A stretch of 64,000 bases of DNA, from contig NZ_BCVF01000001.1 of the NCBI RefSeq assembly GCF_001591605.1, forward strand, positions 154,436 to 218,435, written 5' to 3'. A model generated the notes under the pieces. It was not told the DNA's origin and did no database searches. It saw only the letters and a program-made list of their open reading frames with translations. This document shows, piece by piece, positions 35,471 through 44,601 of this stretch. Source of the DNA: Bacillus badius NBRC 15713 (GTDB lineage: Bacteria > Bacillota > Bacilli > Bacillales > Domibacillaceae). Positions within the stretch are counted from its first letter, which is position 1. Every line of letters starts with the position of its first letter. The position numbers were made by a program, and so were the translations under genes.

Positions 35471-36517
35471 ATGCCTTTTCTGCAAGTAATCTTATTAGTG
35501 ATGATTAATCAAATAAACGGGCAAAGAACGGCTTCCTCTGTTTTTCACTTATTAAAGGGGAAGAAGTCGTCACAGACGATACAGGATGCTCAATTATATC
35601 AATTAGACAAATGGTTTCAAACGGCTTCCTTCCTTGAGAGAGTCTCATTTGAGCAAATGGTTGCCGACCTGTCTGCCCAGCAGCTGATTGAAATGGATGA
35701 ATTCAATCATGTCCGGATGACGGCTCTTGGAAGGAAAAAGCTTGAGAGCCTTTCGGAAACTTTGCCAGCGCTTGAATTTTTGCATGGCTGGAGCCTGCAG
35801 GATTGTGCGGCTCTCTTTTGGAAACGGCTCTCATTAACTGTCCAGGTGGCTTCTCACTTAATTTATCGTGATAGCGCCTATCTCCCAGTAACAAAGGACG
35901 AGCAAGTTCAAGCATGGCTGAAATCGTTTTTGGCAGGCCAGCGATTGTCCAAGGAGAAGTTGGCAGCGTCTCTTTATGAGGAACTGCTGGTCCTCCTTAA
36001 CGAGCAGCAGGCTGAAGATCCGCTTATTTTAGTGCTCCGCCTCTCAGGCAAGCACCGAACCGGCAAAACGACTGCTCAGGCAGCAGAGATTCTTACAGCG
36101 GAAAGCACCGAATATTGGTATCGCTTTTTGAACTTGCTGCACTTCGCCATTCAGCATATTATTCAGCATGCCGCACGCTTCCCACTCTTATTCGCGATGA
36201 TAGAGGATATATACGAACCGGTTGTGTTAACACAATCGACGAAAAAAACAGCGGATATGCTTCAAAAGGGGTTTACTCTTGAAAGAATTATCGATCAAAG
36301 GCGCTTAAAGAGGAGCACAGTCGAAGATCATATTGTGGAACTGGCCTTTCATTCCCCCGGCTTTTCCATCAGGCCTTTTGTCAGTGAGGAAATCGAGGAG
36401 CAAGTCCTGCAAGCTGCTGCTGTCCTTTCTAATAAAAGAATGAAACCGATCAAAGAGCAGCTCCCGGATGTTTCTTATTTTCAAATCCGGCTCGTGCTGG
36501 CTAAATACAGCAAGTAA
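35471..36517 (+). CDS. ypbB: YpbB-like helix-turn-helix protein
   Basis: This 348-residue cytoplasmic protein matches B. subtilis YpbB (about 352), always upstream of the RecS/RecQ helicase gene. The C-terminal 90 residues contain a helicase-associated helix-turn-helix domain (LERIIDQRRLKRSTVEDHIVELA, in part), which suggests it helps the helicase bind DNA. The N-terminal part is predicted helical with no known domain. ATG 35471 has AAAGGGAGG six bases upstream; it ends 12 bases before recS. Confidence 0.87.
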   Translation: MPFLQVILLVMINQINGQRTASSVFHLLKGKKSSQTIQDAQLYQLDKWFQTASFLERVSFEQMVADLSAQQLIEMDEFNHVRMTALGRKKLESLSETLPALEFLHGWSLQDCAALFWKRLSLTVQVASHLIYRDSAYLPVTKDEQVQAWLKSFLAGQRLSKEKLAASLYEELLVLLNEQQAEDPLILVLRLSGKHRTGKTTAQAAEILTAESTEYWYRFLNLLHFAIQHIIQHAARFPLLFAMIEDIYEPVVLTQSTKKTADMLQKGFTLERIIDQRRLKRSTVEDHIVELAFHSPGFSIRPFVSEEIEEQVLQAAAVLSNKRMKPIKEQLPDVSYFQIRLVLAKYSK

Positions 36518-36529
36518 AGGAAGATGGAC

Positions 36530-37984
36530 ATGGATCAAATTTTGTTCAAACGGTTTGGTTACTCCACTTTTAGAACCGGCCAGAGGGAAACAATTGAATC
36601 CTTGCTTTCCGGACAGCATACATTAGCAATGCTCCCCACGGGAACTGGAAAATCCCTCTGCTATCAACTGCCCGCTTATTTGCTTCCTGGAAGTGTACTT
36701 GTTGTTTCGCCGCTGCTGTCACTTATGCAGGATCAAGTAGAGCAATTAAAAATGCGCGGCGAAAAAAGTGTGGCTGCCTTGAATTCTTTTTTATCTTTCG
36801 AAGAGCGCCAGCAGGTCATTCGCCGTTTAGCCAGCTATCGTTTTATCTTTTTATCGCCCGAAATGCTGATGAGCGAGCAGGTGATTCAGGCGTTAGGCAA
36901 AGTAAGGCTTTCTCTATTTGTTGTAGACGAAGCCCACTGCATTTCACAATGGGGACATGATTTCCGCCCGGACTACCGCCTTTTAGGTGAAGTGCGGAAG
37001 AGACTCGGAAATCCTTTGACATTGGCTTTAACTGCCACAGCCACTGCTGAAGTCCGCCGGGATATTATTCGATATTTAAGGATCGGACAAGTGCAAGAAT
37101 GGATCTTCTCTGTTGACCGGCCAAATATTGCGATGTCCGTGGAACATCTTTCTTCCTATGATGATAAGCAAAAGCGGCTGCTAAGCCTCGCCAGGCAGCT
37201 TGAAAAGCCTGGGATTGTTTATTTTTCGAGCAAGCGTGCGACAGAAGAAGGGGCTAATTGGCTTAGGCAGCACGGAGGGGGAAGGGTTGCTTTTTACCAT
37301 GGGGGAATGGAGCAGGAGGATCGAATATTAATTCAGCAGCAGTTTTTGCGCGATGAATTAGACATTATTTGCGCAACTAGTGCTTTTGGAATGGGTGTTA
37401 ATAAAGAGAACATTCGATTTGTTATCCATTATCACCTTCCGGCTCAGCTTGAATCATATTTGCAAGAGATTGGAAGGGCCGGGAGAGATGGAGGAAGAGC
37501 GCTTTCTATACTTTTGTATACACCAGGGGATGAAGGGCTTCATTCTATGATTGCCCAAGCGGAATTTCCTTCTGACAGCCAAGTTTCCGGCTACTTGTCC
37601 TTTTCCGACAGCCAGTCTGAAGAGACGCAGGCCGCCGCATTGCAGCTTACTGATGTGCAGCTTCGTTTTCTCCGCCACTATGTCCAAGAAGCCAAACGCT
37701 TGGGACTCACTAACCTGGCAGAATATGTAGCCGCCAAACGCGAGGAGCGGCTGGCACAAAAAGAAGAAAAGCGGCTGGCTATGCTGCGCTGGGTATGGAC
37801 GAAAAAGTGCCGGCGAGAAACTGCCCTCAGCTATTTTGATGAACAACTAGAGAGCCGGCCGGGCAACTGTTGCGATATATGTGGCTTGGAATGGACGGAG
37901 TACAAGCAGCAGCATTTGCAGAAGACTGCTGAAGAGCTCAATTGGCAAGCCGTGTTAAGCTCTTTACTGCAGATTGAGAGGTGA
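36530..37984 (+). CDS. recS: RecQ-family ATP-dependent DNA helicase (RecS)
   Basis: This 484-residue superfamily 2 helicase unwinds DNA 3' to 5' in repair. The motifs are clear: Walker A TGTGKS, Walker B with DEAH in VVDEAHC, TATAT, and motif [10 protein letters not shown]. The zinc-binding domain remains (Cys in KKCRRE, then NCCDICG). It ends shortly after that, without an HRDC domain, so it matches the short B. subtilis RecS (about 496) rather than full-length RecQ. ATG 36530 is better spaced from AAAGG than ATG 36524. Confidence 0.92.
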   Translation: MDQILFKRFGYSTFRTGQRETIESLLSGQHTLAMLPTGTGKSLCYQLPAYLLPGSVLVVSPLLSLMQDQVEQLKMRGEKSVAALNSFLSFEERQQVIRRLASYRFIFLSPEMLMSEQVIQALGKVRLSLFVVDEAHCISQWGHDFRPDYRLLGEVRKRLGNPLTLALTATATAEVRRDIIRYLRIGQVQEWIFSVDRPNIAMSVEHLSSYDDKQKRLLSLARQLEKPGIVYFSSKRATEEGANWLRQHGGGRVAFYHGGMEQEDRILIQQQFLRDELDIICATSAFGMGVNKENIRFVIHYHLPAQLESYLQEIGRAGRDGGRALSILLYTPGDEGLHSMIAQAEFPSDSQVSGYLSFSDSQSEETQAAALQLTDVQLRFLRHYVQEAKRLGLTNLAEYVAAKREERLAQKEEKRLAMLRWVWTKKCRRETALSYFDEQLESRPGNCCDICGLEWTEYKQQHLQKTAEELNWQAVLSSLLQIER

Positions 37985-37997
37985 CAAAGAAGGGAAT

Positions 37998-38585
37998 ATG
38001 AATAAAAACAAACAAGCTGACCTCATCCGGGACATGAGCAGCAAGGAAGTGCTTCAAGCTCTTTATGTCACGCAATTGCTGCTGTTGCTGCTCTCGCTTA
38101 TTATTGGCAGTTTTATATTTAAAGAGGCCGCCGAATTCACCCGCCTATTCAAATGGTCTTTGACAGATATTTTTCTGTTGGGCGGGGGAGCTGGCCTATT
38201 AGTTGTGATGCTTGATTTGTATTTAATGAGCAAGCTGCCTAAAAAGTATTATGATGACGGCGGCATTAACGAGAAGCTGTTTGGCGGCCGATCTGCTGCA
38301 GACATTTTTTTGATCGCCTTGTTAGTTGCGGTCGCCGAAGAAATCCTTTTCAGGGGAATTATTCAAACCACGTTTGGCTTTATTCCGGCGAGCATTCTTT
38401 TTGCCATCATTCATGTAAGATATTTATCGCAATGGTATTTAACGATGAATGTAATTCTTCTAAGCTTTGGAATCGGCTGGCTATTTGAATGGACAGGCAA
38501 TCTGGCAGCTGTCATGGCTATGCACTTTGTAATTGACTTTTTGCTTGGTCTGGCTATTCGCCGTAAACAAAACAAGAATGAATGA
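37998..38585 (+). CDS. ypbD: CPBP-family intramembrane protease, YpbD-like
   Basis: This 195-residue membrane protein has the Abi/CPBP (type II CAAX prenyl protease) motifs: EEILFRG, then FAIIH, then HFVID, which form the glutamate-histidine metal-free active site. About five spans are seen. The substrate is unknown; Bacillus homologues lack prenylated targets. It begins 13 bases after recS. Starts at TTG 37974 or GTG 37981 inside the recS end are possible, but the ATG after AAGGG fits best. Confidence 0.85.
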   Translation: MNKNKQADLIRDMSSKEVLQALYVTQLLLLLLSLIIGSFIFKEAAEFTRLFKWSLTDIFLLGGGAGLLVVMLDLYLMSKLPKKYYDDGGINEKLFGGRSAADIFLIALLVAVAEEILFRGIIQTTFGFIPASILFAIIHVRYLSQWYLTMNVILLSFGIGWLFEWTGNLAAVMAMHFVIDFLLGLAIRRKQNKNE

Positions 38586-38603
38586 GTAAAGAAGGGATGA
38601 ACT

Positions 38604-39311
38604 ATGACGAAAGACCCTTATCGGGAGTTAGCGCAAAAAACCCGTGTGGAAATCCAAAGAGTAAAGCGTGAAGCAACAGAGCAGCCAACAGAGCAGCCTA
38701 TTGAGGAATCACCGTCACGCATGGAGCGAAAAGAAGAAAAAAAACAAAAACAATATCCATTATTAAAAGTGCTTCTTGTCTTTTTCATTACCCTGCCTTT
38801 TATTACCCTGTTCTGGTACAGCTATACGAAGGATCGTGATGATTCTTCCACGACTGTTGTAACAGAAGAGGCAAATCCATCTACCCCTCTTTATGAGACA
38901 GAGGAAGATAAAAAAGAAACTGAACAACAAGCGGGCGAGAACAAAGAGACAGACAGCGGCAGTGAAGAGAAAGAGAAGTCAGCTGAACCTGCCCGTGAAG
39001 CGATCGCTTCAACGGTAGAGACTGCTCCAGAAAAGGTGAGTGAGCGCCCTGAAGAGAAGCCGGAGCCAAAACTGGAACCAAAACCGGTGCCAAAGCCAGA
39101 ACCAGTGCCGAAACCCAAATCAGAACCCAAACAGGAACCAAAGCCAGAAGGAAAAGTTGTTTATCATACAGTAAAACCCCAGGAAACAGTTTTTCGCATT
39201 TCGATGACCTATTATAACTCTCAGTCCGGCATTGAAAAGATCAGACAGGCTAACAATTTAAATGGAAATGATATCAAGGTTGGACAAGTATTGAAAATTC
39301 CTCTTCCTTAA
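38604..39311 (+). CDS. ypbE: LysM domain protein with transmembrane anchor, YpbE-like
   Basis: This 235-residue protein has a charged cytoplasmic N-terminus, one membrane span (about residues 51-70), a long Glu/Lys/Pro-rich extracytoplasmic linker (about 75-185) and a C-terminal LysM peptidoglycan-binding domain (HTVKPQETVFRISM to IKVGQVLKIP). The role is probably anchoring to the wall. It is the last gene of ypbB-recS-ypbD-ypbE and ends at a terminator. Confidence 0.88.
   Translation: MTKDPYRELAQKTRVEIQRVKREATEQPTEQPIEESPSRMERKEEKKQKQYPLLKVLLVFFITLPFITLFWYSYTKDRDDSSTTVVTEEANPSTPLYETEEDKKETEQQAGENKETDSGSEEKEKSAEPAREAIASTVETAPEKVSERPEEKPEPKLEPKPVPKPEPVPKPKSEPKQEPKPEGKVVYHTVKPQETVFRISMTYYNSQSGIEKIRQANNLNGNDIKVGQVLKIPLP
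39058..39150 (+). repeat. Pro-Lys-Glu codon repeat in ypbE
   Basis: Degenerate tandem repeats of about 12-18 bases encode PKPEP-type units in the linker of YpbE. It is a coding repeat prone to length change. Confidence 0.7.
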
Positions 39312-39333
39312 TTTGGAGGAGGAATTTTTTTCG
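39294..39333 (+). terminator. Terminator of the ypbB-ypbE unit
   Basis: AAAATTCCTC pairs with GAGGAATTTT followed by a T-run; the 5' arm lies within the last codons of ypbE. Confidence 0.8.
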
Positions 39334-39403
39334 TTAGGGCCGTGATGTTAGAATAAAATGAATAGTTGAAAGAATGAAAAAAAGAATGAGCTTTGTCGAA
39401 GTG

Positions 39404-39433
39404 TGCTATACTAGGCTTCTGTAAACGCTTTAT
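39404..39433 (+). promoter_or_regulatory. Extended -10 promoter and cre-like site of the permease gene
   Basis: TGCTATACT (39404-39412) is an extended -10 element. Immediately downstream, 39420-39433 matches 12 of 14 positions of the catabolite-responsive element consensus, placed at the transcription start, where CcpA would repress. Confidence 0.5.
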
Positions 39434-39459
39434 TTTTTAATTGAGGGGGATCGCGCATC

Positions 39460-40824
39460 ATGGAGAATCAGGAACTCAAAAGAGGCTTGGAGGAGAGACA
39501 CATTACGTTAATGTCCCTCGGAGCTTGTATCGGGGTAGGTTTGTTTCTAGGTTCAGCAACCACAATAAAAATGGCTGGTCCAGCGATTTTATTGGCGTAT
39601 ATGGCTGCTGGAGCCGTTATGTTTGTGATTATGAGGGCGCTTGGGGAAATGGCTATCGAAAATCCGGTTGCAGGCTCTTTCAGCCGTTACGCACAGGATT
39701 ACCTAGGGCCGATTTATGGTTATATTACGGGATGGAACTATTGGTTTTTATGGATTGTTACATGCATGGCGGAAATCACGGCTGTAGGGGTATATATGCA
39801 TTTGTGGTACCCGAATGTGCCGAATTGGATATGGGCTTTAGCAGCACTGGTCATTATGGCCGCTGTGAACTTAATTACAGTAAAGGCTTACGGGGAATTT
39901 GAGTTTTGGTTTGCTTTAATTAAAATTGTCGCAATTATTTTAATGATTGTCGTAGGGTTTGGCATTATTTTATTTGGAATCGGCAATGGCGGAGTAGCTA
40001 CCGGCATTAGTAACTTGTGGGAGCACGGCGGATTTGCTCCAAACGGCTTAAAAGGGATTTTAATGTCTATGACGATGGTGATGTTTGCCTATCTCGGAAT
40101 TGAAATGCTAGGTGTAACGGCCGGAGAAGTAAAGAATCCGGAAAAAGCGATTTCACGAGCCGTCAACACGGTGTTCTGGCGAATTCTTGTCTTTTATGTA
40201 GGGGCTTTATTCGTTATTATGTCTATTTATCCATGGAACGAAATTGGAACGACGGGAAGCCCATTTGTTATGACTTTTGAAAAAATTGGTATTCCTAGCG
40301 CAGCTGGCATCATTAACTTTGTTGTTTTGACAGCCGCTCTTTCCAGTTGCAACAGCGGAATCTTCAGTACTGGCCGGATGCTGTTCAACTTGGCAGACCA
40401 AGGGCAAGCGTCACCCGCTTTTAAAAGAATATCTAAAACAGGTGTTCCTTCCTTGGCGATTCTTATGTCAGCCGGTGCTTTGCTGATTGGAGTTGTGCTG
40501 AATTATTTTGTGCCGGAAAAAGTATTTGTATGGGTAACAAGCATTTCGACGTTTGGCGCGATTTGGACGTGGGCGATGATTTTGCTGGCCCAGCTGAAAT
40601 TTAGAAAGAATTTGCCGGCAAAAGAGCGGAAAGCATTAAAGTTTGCAGCGCCATTTTGGCCGATCGGCTCTTATCTTTCTCTAGCTTTTCTGGCAATGGT
40701 TGTCGTTTTGATGGCTTTCTCGCCGGATACGCGAATTGCTTTGTATGTCGGTCCGTTATGGCTGTTATTCTTAGTAGGAATGTATTACGGCAAAGGCTTG
40801 CAAAAGCAAAGCCAGCGCTCTTAA
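39460..40824 (+). CDS. Amino acid permease, APC superfamily
   Basis: This 454-residue transporter has twelve predicted spans and the amino acid transporter (AAT) family start GLEERHITLMSLGACIG, with the substrate-binding G-rich turn in helix 1 (GVGLFLGSA) and GWNYWF in helix 3. The sequence most resembles the ProY/YbxG-type permeases for small or neutral amino acids; the actual substrate cannot be told. ATG 39460 follows a GAGGGGGATCG site. It is flanked by terminators on both sides, so it is a single-gene unit. Confidence 0.9.
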   Translation: MENQELKRGLEERHITLMSLGACIGVGLFLGSATTIKMAGPAILLAYMAAGAVMFVIMRALGEMAIENPVAGSFSRYAQDYLGPIYGYITGWNYWFLWIVTCMAEITAVGVYMHLWYPNVPNWIWALAALVIMAAVNLITVKAYGEFEFWFALIKIVAIILMIVVGFGIILFGIGNGGVATGISNLWEHGGFAPNGLKGILMSMTMVMFAYLGIEMLGVTAGEVKNPEKAISRAVNTVFWRILVFYVGALFVIMSIYPWNEIGTTGSPFVMTFEKIGIPSAAGIINFVVLTAALSSCNSGIFSTGRMLFNLADQGQASPAFKRISKTGVPSLAILMSAGALLIGVVLNYFVPEKVFVWVTSISTFGAIWTWAMILLAQLKFRKNLPAKERKALKFAAPFWPIGSYLSLAFLAMVVVLMAFSPDTRIALYVGPLWLLFLVGMYYGKGLQKQSQRS

Positions 40825-40828
40825 CAAT

Positions 40829-40865
40829 AACCCCCAAGGGCTTTCAGGCTCTTGGGGGTCGTCTT
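40829..40865. terminator. Bidirectional terminator between the permease gene and cotJC
   Basis: ACCCCCAAG pairs with CTTGGGGGT with an inner GC/GC pair. It serves two converging genes; the T-run is short in both directions. Confidence 0.75.
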
Positions 40866-40866
40866 G

Positions 40867-41436
40867 TTAAAATACTTTCTTTTTGCCGCGATCTTCCTTC
40901 AGAATTTCCACTGCTTCCCGGAAGCGCTGTGAGTGAATCACTTCCCGTTCCCGCAAATAACGGAGGCCGTCATTTAAATCAGGATCATCACTTAAATCAA
41001 TCAACCACTGGTAAGTCGCCCGCGCTTTCTCTTCGGCTGCAATATCTTCGTATAAATCAGCAATCGGGTCGCCTTTTGCCTGTATATAGGTAGCTGTCCA
41101 TGGAACGCCGGCTGCATTATGATAGAATAGCGCTTTATCATGATCTGCAAAATGACCGGCGAGCCCCGCTGCTTTCATTTGATCCGGTGTTGCATCCTTT
41201 GTCAATTTATAGACCATTGTAGCGATCATTTCCAAATGGGCAAATTCTTCTGTCCCGATATCGGTGAGCAGGCCGACTACTTTATCGGGAATGGTGTAAC
41301 GCTGATTTAAATAGCGCAGAGCGGCGGCTAATTCTCCATCCGCCCCGCCGTATTGTTCGATTAAGTATTTAGCAAGCCGCGGGTTGCACGTGCTTACTCT
41401 TACTGGATATTGCAATTTTTTTTCATATACCCACAT
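40867..41436 (-). CDS. cotJC: Spore coat protein CotJC, manganese catalase family
   Basis: CotJC is a di-manganese catalase-like protein of the inner spore coat. The 189-residue protein is the same length as in B. subtilis. Ligand residues typical of the ferritin-like fold are seen: Glu in GELAAALRYL, EEFAHLEM with Glu and His, and EEKARATY and EREVIHSQRF in the second helix pair. It is the third gene of cotJA-JB-JC on the minus strand. Confidence 0.94.
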   Translation of the reverse strand: MWVYEKKLQYPVRVSTCNPRLAKYLIEQYGGADGELAAALRYLNQRYTIPDKVVGLLTDIGTEEFAHLEMIATMVYKLTKDATPDQMKAAGLAGHFADHDKALFYHNAAGVPWTATYIQAKGDPIADLYEDIAAEEKARATYQWLIDLSDDPDLNDGLRYLREREVIHSQRFREAVEILKEDRGKKKVF

Positions 41437-41463
41437 AGTAGTCTCCTTTCAGCCATCACTTTC

Positions 41464-41724
41464 TTATACTTGCCAAGGCCACGGGGCTTCTTTGTAATCA
41501 AACGGGTAGCGGGCATAGCTGTATCCGAAGCTTGTTAAGGCGCCGTATTTTTTTTCAAACTCTTTTTTGAGGCCTTTGCTTAATTTTACATATTCGTTAT
41601 ACTGTTTCACCGCTTCGAGATCATCCGGGTGGGTATGAAGATAAAGGACTAATTCGACGATGACAAAATCGACAGCTTGAATTTCTTCTAGTTCAGTGTA
41701 ATATTCAGGGGGCAGCTGCTTCAT
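41464..41724 (-). CDS. cotJB: Spore coat protein CotJB
   Basis: CotJB is an 86-residue coat component of the CotJ complex (87 in B. subtilis). It is helical with the LEEIQAVDFVIVELVLYL helix pair and a Trp/Pro-rich end (APWPWQV). The start codon overlaps the cotJA end by four bases, suggesting coupled translation. Confidence 0.93.
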   Translation of the reverse strand: MKQLPPEYYTELEEIQAVDFVIVELVLYLHTHPDDLEAVKQYNEYVKLSKGLKKEFEKKYGALTSFGYSYARYPFDYKEAPWPWQV

Positions 41725-41954
41725 TCCCTAACCCCCTTCTTCATTTCCTTCACCGAATAATAGGGATCGTAAAAGCATTTCCAAAGTGTCCCGGCCTTTA
41801 GAGCCTCATATGCCGGAAATTGCGCAAGGCCCGGCGGCTGGTACCCGACGTATAACTCAGGCGGGGTGGAATATCTTTTTACTGTTATGGGCGGACAGGG
41901 GTCCATCGGGCTTATATATGGACGGTATGTTTTGTACCAGGTGTGTTTGCTCAT
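41721..41954 (-). CDS. cotJA: Spore coat-associated protein CotJA
   Basis: CotJA is a 77-residue Pro/Tyr-rich protein (about 82 in B. subtilis) needed to bring CotJC into the coat. The conserved parts are YISPMDPCPP and the central LYVGYQPPGL. GGAGG is six bases before the ATG. It heads the cotJ operon, read leftwards from a sigma-E-like promoter. Confidence 0.92.
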   Translation of the reverse strand: MSKHTWYKTYRPYISPMDPCPPITVKRYSTPPELYVGYQPPGLAQFPAYEALKAGTLWKCFYDPYYSVKEMKKGVRE

Positions 41955-41984
41955 TCCCTTCCTCCTTTTTTATAGTTCAATCTA

Positions 41985-42013
41985 TATGTATGGGGAGAGG
42001 GGAAATATTATAT
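41985..42013 (-). promoter_or_regulatory. Sigma-E promoter of cotJABC
   Basis: On the minus strand CATACATA (41992-41985) matches the sigma-E -10 element. ATA-rich sequence (ATATAAT) lies 14 bases upstream and can serve as -35. cotJ is a sigma-E operon in B. subtilis. Confidence 0.65.
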
Positions 42014-42089
42014 CTTTTTTTGGTTCAATCTGTTATTCTGATTATTATTTTGCAATTCATCATTACTCAAGGAACGAAGGGAAATTATC

Positions 42090-42905
42090 ATGTGGTATTT
42101 ATTACTGGCTTGTCTAATCCTGCTGCCTGGCTTGGCGGTTTTTATGTGGAGAGAGGCCCAGCGAAATGAAGTGAAGACAGATAGGCGTGTATTCCCGGAT
42201 TATCCGTGGAAGAGGCCGCTGACACTCTTTTTTATTTCTGATATTCATCGGCGGGTCATCCACCCGTCGCTTATTGAAAAGGTTAAAGGGAAAGCGGATG
42301 TTGTGATTATTGGCGGTGACCTGGCGGAGAAGGGGGTGCCTCTAAGCAGGGTGTCCAATAACTTGAAACGCTTAAGGCAGATAGCACCTGTTTTTTTTGT
42401 ATGGGGAAATAATGATTATGAAATCCCGGAGGCTGACTTGGAGAGGCTGTTCAAAGAGCATAGCGTCCATGTTTTGCGCAATGAATCCGTTTGCTTGCCG
42501 GGAAGTGAAGGAGAATCGGCCGTATATCTGCTTGGCGTAGACGATTTCAGCAAGGGCCACAGCAGCAAAGCAGCCGCTTTTCAAGGGGTGCCAGACCAAG
42601 CATTTAAAATCCTGGTCAGTCATAACCCTGTTTTTCAAAGAAAGCTTACTGCCGCTGATGGGATCGCTCTTTTTTTAAGCGGGCATACACACGGCGGACA
42701 AATTCGTCTGTTTGGCATCGGTCCTTATAAAGAAGGCGGTTGGGAAAAGCACGGAGACATGGATATGCTCATCTCTAATGGTTATGGAACAAGTGCGGTA
42801 CCGCTCCGGCTCGGTGCCAAAGCAGAGACCCATTTAATTACACTTACCAGGGAGGAGCGGGCGTCTTCATTAAAATCACATAACAACTCACCATCTGCGT
42901 TCTGA
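42090..42905 (+). CDS. ypbG: Metallophosphoesterase with N-terminal anchor, YpbG-like
   Basis: This 271-residue calcineurin-like phosphoesterase has a hydrophobic N-terminal segment (residues 3-20), then the metal-binding motifs ISDIH, GGDL, GNND (as WGNNDYE), SHNP and GHTHGGQ. The substrate is unknown. It is next to mecB as in B. subtilis (46 bases apart). GAAGGGAAAT precedes the ATG. Confidence 0.9.
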   Translation: MWYLLLACLILLPGLAVFMWREAQRNEVKTDRRVFPDYPWKRPLTLFFISDIHRRVIHPSLIEKVKGKADVVIIGGDLAEKGVPLSRVSNNLKRLRQIAPVFFVWGNNDYEIPEADLERLFKEHSVHVLRNESVCLPGSEGESAVYLLGVDDFSKGHSSKAAAFQGVPDQAFKILVSHNPVFQRKLTAADGIALFLSGHTHGGQIRLFGIGPYKEGGWEKHGDMDMLISNGYGTSAVPLRLGAKAETHLITLTREERASSLKSHNNSPSAF

Positions 42906-42951
42906 TTCATAGTATGTCGTAAAGAGGTCCTTAAGCAGGGGGCAGCAAACT

Positions 42952-43533
42952 ATGAGGATAGAGCGTTTATCAGATAATAAGGTAATGCTTTCCGTTACTT
43001 ATGAAGAGTTAAGAAAAAAAGGCTGTTTGAAAAAGCATATTCTCGAGGACTCCTATATTTGGCATGAGATCTTTGATGAGATGCTGGATGTGATTGAAGA
43101 ACAGCTGGATATTGACACAGAAGGAATGATTGCTATTGAAGTTCATTCTATGTCAGGTGATGAGCTAGTTTTAATTTTAACGATTGACCACTTCGACTTT
43201 TTAAATAAAGTGGAGGAGGCGCCGGCAGAGATAGAAGATGAATATGGCTGTGAGTTAACATTTAAGTTTGCTGATATTGAAGATGTGATTGGGTTAGTTC
43301 ACGATGAGAAAAAAGTGAGGGCTATACAAAGTTCCCTTTTCTATTTCAAAGATGCTTATTATCTTTGTTTCTCTTTTGACTTTGATAGCCAGTTTGATGA
43401 CCTTGAATCCGCTTTGCTTGAGTATGGCTGGATGTCCAGCCTTTCTGAGGAGTTGTTGAAAGAATACGCGATTCAAGTCATCCCCGAAGAGGCGACAGCA
43501 AAGATTTACGAATACTTCGTGAAGAAAGCATAA
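42952..43533 (+). CDS. mecB: Adapter protein MecB (MecA paralogue, YpbH)
   Basis: This 193-residue protein is the YpbH/MecB adapter, which like MecA delivers substrates to the ClpC-ClpP protease and modulates competence and sporulation factors. The N-terminal part starts MRIERLSDNKVMLSVTYEEL, giving the substrate-binding domain (residues 1-80), followed by an acidic linker and the C-terminal ClpC-binding domain (about 105-190). In B. subtilis gudB follows ypbH, but here ypdA comes next. Confidence 0.9.
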   Translation: MRIERLSDNKVMLSVTYEELRKKGCLKKHILEDSYIWHEIFDEMLDVIEEQLDIDTEGMIAIEVHSMSGDELVLILTIDHFDFLNKVEEAPAEIEDEYGCELTFKFADIEDVIGLVHDEKKVRAIQSSLFYFKDAYYLCFSFDFDSQFDDLESALLEYGWMSSLSEELLKEYAIQVIPEEATAKIYEYFVKKA

Positions 43534-43629
43534 TTCCCGCAAGACCTATCCGTTGAAAGTCCGGTGATTTTCTCCTATCATCAAAATAGAGCAGGAAATT
43601 TTGTTGTACGGAGAATAGGGAGTGGAATT

Positions 43630-44601
43630 ATGCAAAAGGAAGATTGTATTATTGTCGGCGGCGGACCATGCGGGTTATCTGCTGCGATTGCTCTGCAAGG
43701 GATTGGCAAAGACCCGCTTGTCATTGAGAAAGGAAACATTGTCCATTCGATTTATAATTATCCGACACACCAGACGTTTTTCAGCTCAAGTGAAAAGCTG
43801 GCTATCGGTGATGTGCCTTTTATTATTGAAGAACGCAAGCCAAAGCGCAATCAAGCCCTTACGTATTATCGGGAAGTAGTGAAAATGAAACAGCTTCGCA
43901 TTCACCGGTTTGAAACAGTTGAAAAGGTAAAAAAGCTGTCTGATGATTCATTCTGTGTATACACATCAGCTGGAACGTACGAAGCCAAATATGTAATCAT
44001 TGCAACAGGCTATTATGATCATCCGAATTATATGCACATTCCGGGGGAAGGGCTCGATAAAGTGTTTCATTACTTTAAAGAGGCCCACCCTTATTTTGAT
44101 ACGGATGTCGTTGTCATCGGCGGCAAAAACTCGGCAGTGGATGCGGCGTTAGAGCTTCATAAAGCTGGAGCGCGCGTGACTGTTCTTTATCGTGGCAGCG
44201 AGTATTCAAAAAGTATCAAGCCGTGGATTCTTCCTGAATTTGACGCGCTCGTCCGAAACGGAGACATTCATATGGAATTTCAGGCAGAGGTAACAGAGAT
44301 TACAAAAGATACTGTCGTATATAACCGGAAAGGCAAAGAAAAGCGCTTGAAAAATGATTTTGTGTTTGCGATGACGGGCTATCATCCTGACCATAGCTTT
44401 CTCGAAGCAATGGGCATTGGCATTGATCGGGAGACCGGGCGGCCAATTTACGATGAGGAAACGAAAGAAACGAATGTCGAAGGGGTTTTTATTGCCGGAG
44501 TCATTGCGGCCGGAAATAACGCCAACGAGATTTTTATCGAAAATGGCCGCTTTCATGGCGGAGAGATTGCGGCCGCTATTGCTGAGAGGGAAAGAGAATA
44601 A
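43630..44601 (+). CDS. ypdA: Bacillithiol disulfide reductase-like flavoprotein YpdA
   Basis: YpdA (Bdr) is a FAD- and NADPH-dependent reductase that regenerates bacillithiol from its disulfide. The 323-residue protein (324 in B. subtilis) has the FAD motif VGGGPCGLSA with its key Cys, the ATG region (IATGYYD), the NADPH motif VIGGKNSAVDAAL and the late AGVIA segment. ATG 43630 has GGGAGTGG upstream; longer frames from 43564 lack a site. A bidirectional terminator follows. Confidence 0.94.
   Translation: MQKEDCIIVGGGPCGLSAAIALQGIGKDPLVIEKGNIVHSIYNYPTHQTFFSSSEKLAIGDVPFIIEERKPKRNQALTYYREVVKMKQLRIHRFETVEKVKKLSDDSFCVYTSAGTYEAKYVIIATGYYDHPNYMHIPGEGLDKVFHYFKEAHPYFDTDVVVIGGKNSAVDAALELHKAGARVTVLYRGSEYSKSIKPWILPEFDALVRNGDIHMEFQAEVTEITKDTVVYNRKGKEKRLKNDFVFAMTGYHPDHSFLEAMGIGIDRETGRPIYDEETKETNVEGVFIAGVIAAGNNANEIFIENGRFHGGEIAAAIAERERE

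Noticed and set aside
38881..39141. Minus-strand frames rich in Val, Leu, Pro or Gly, Ser, Phe
   Set aside because: These are antisense readings of the ypbE codon repeat.
39058..39150. Regular short repeats resembling an array
   Set aside because: The units are 12-18 bases without unique spacers and encode the Pro/Lys/Glu linker of YpbE, so it is not CRISPR.
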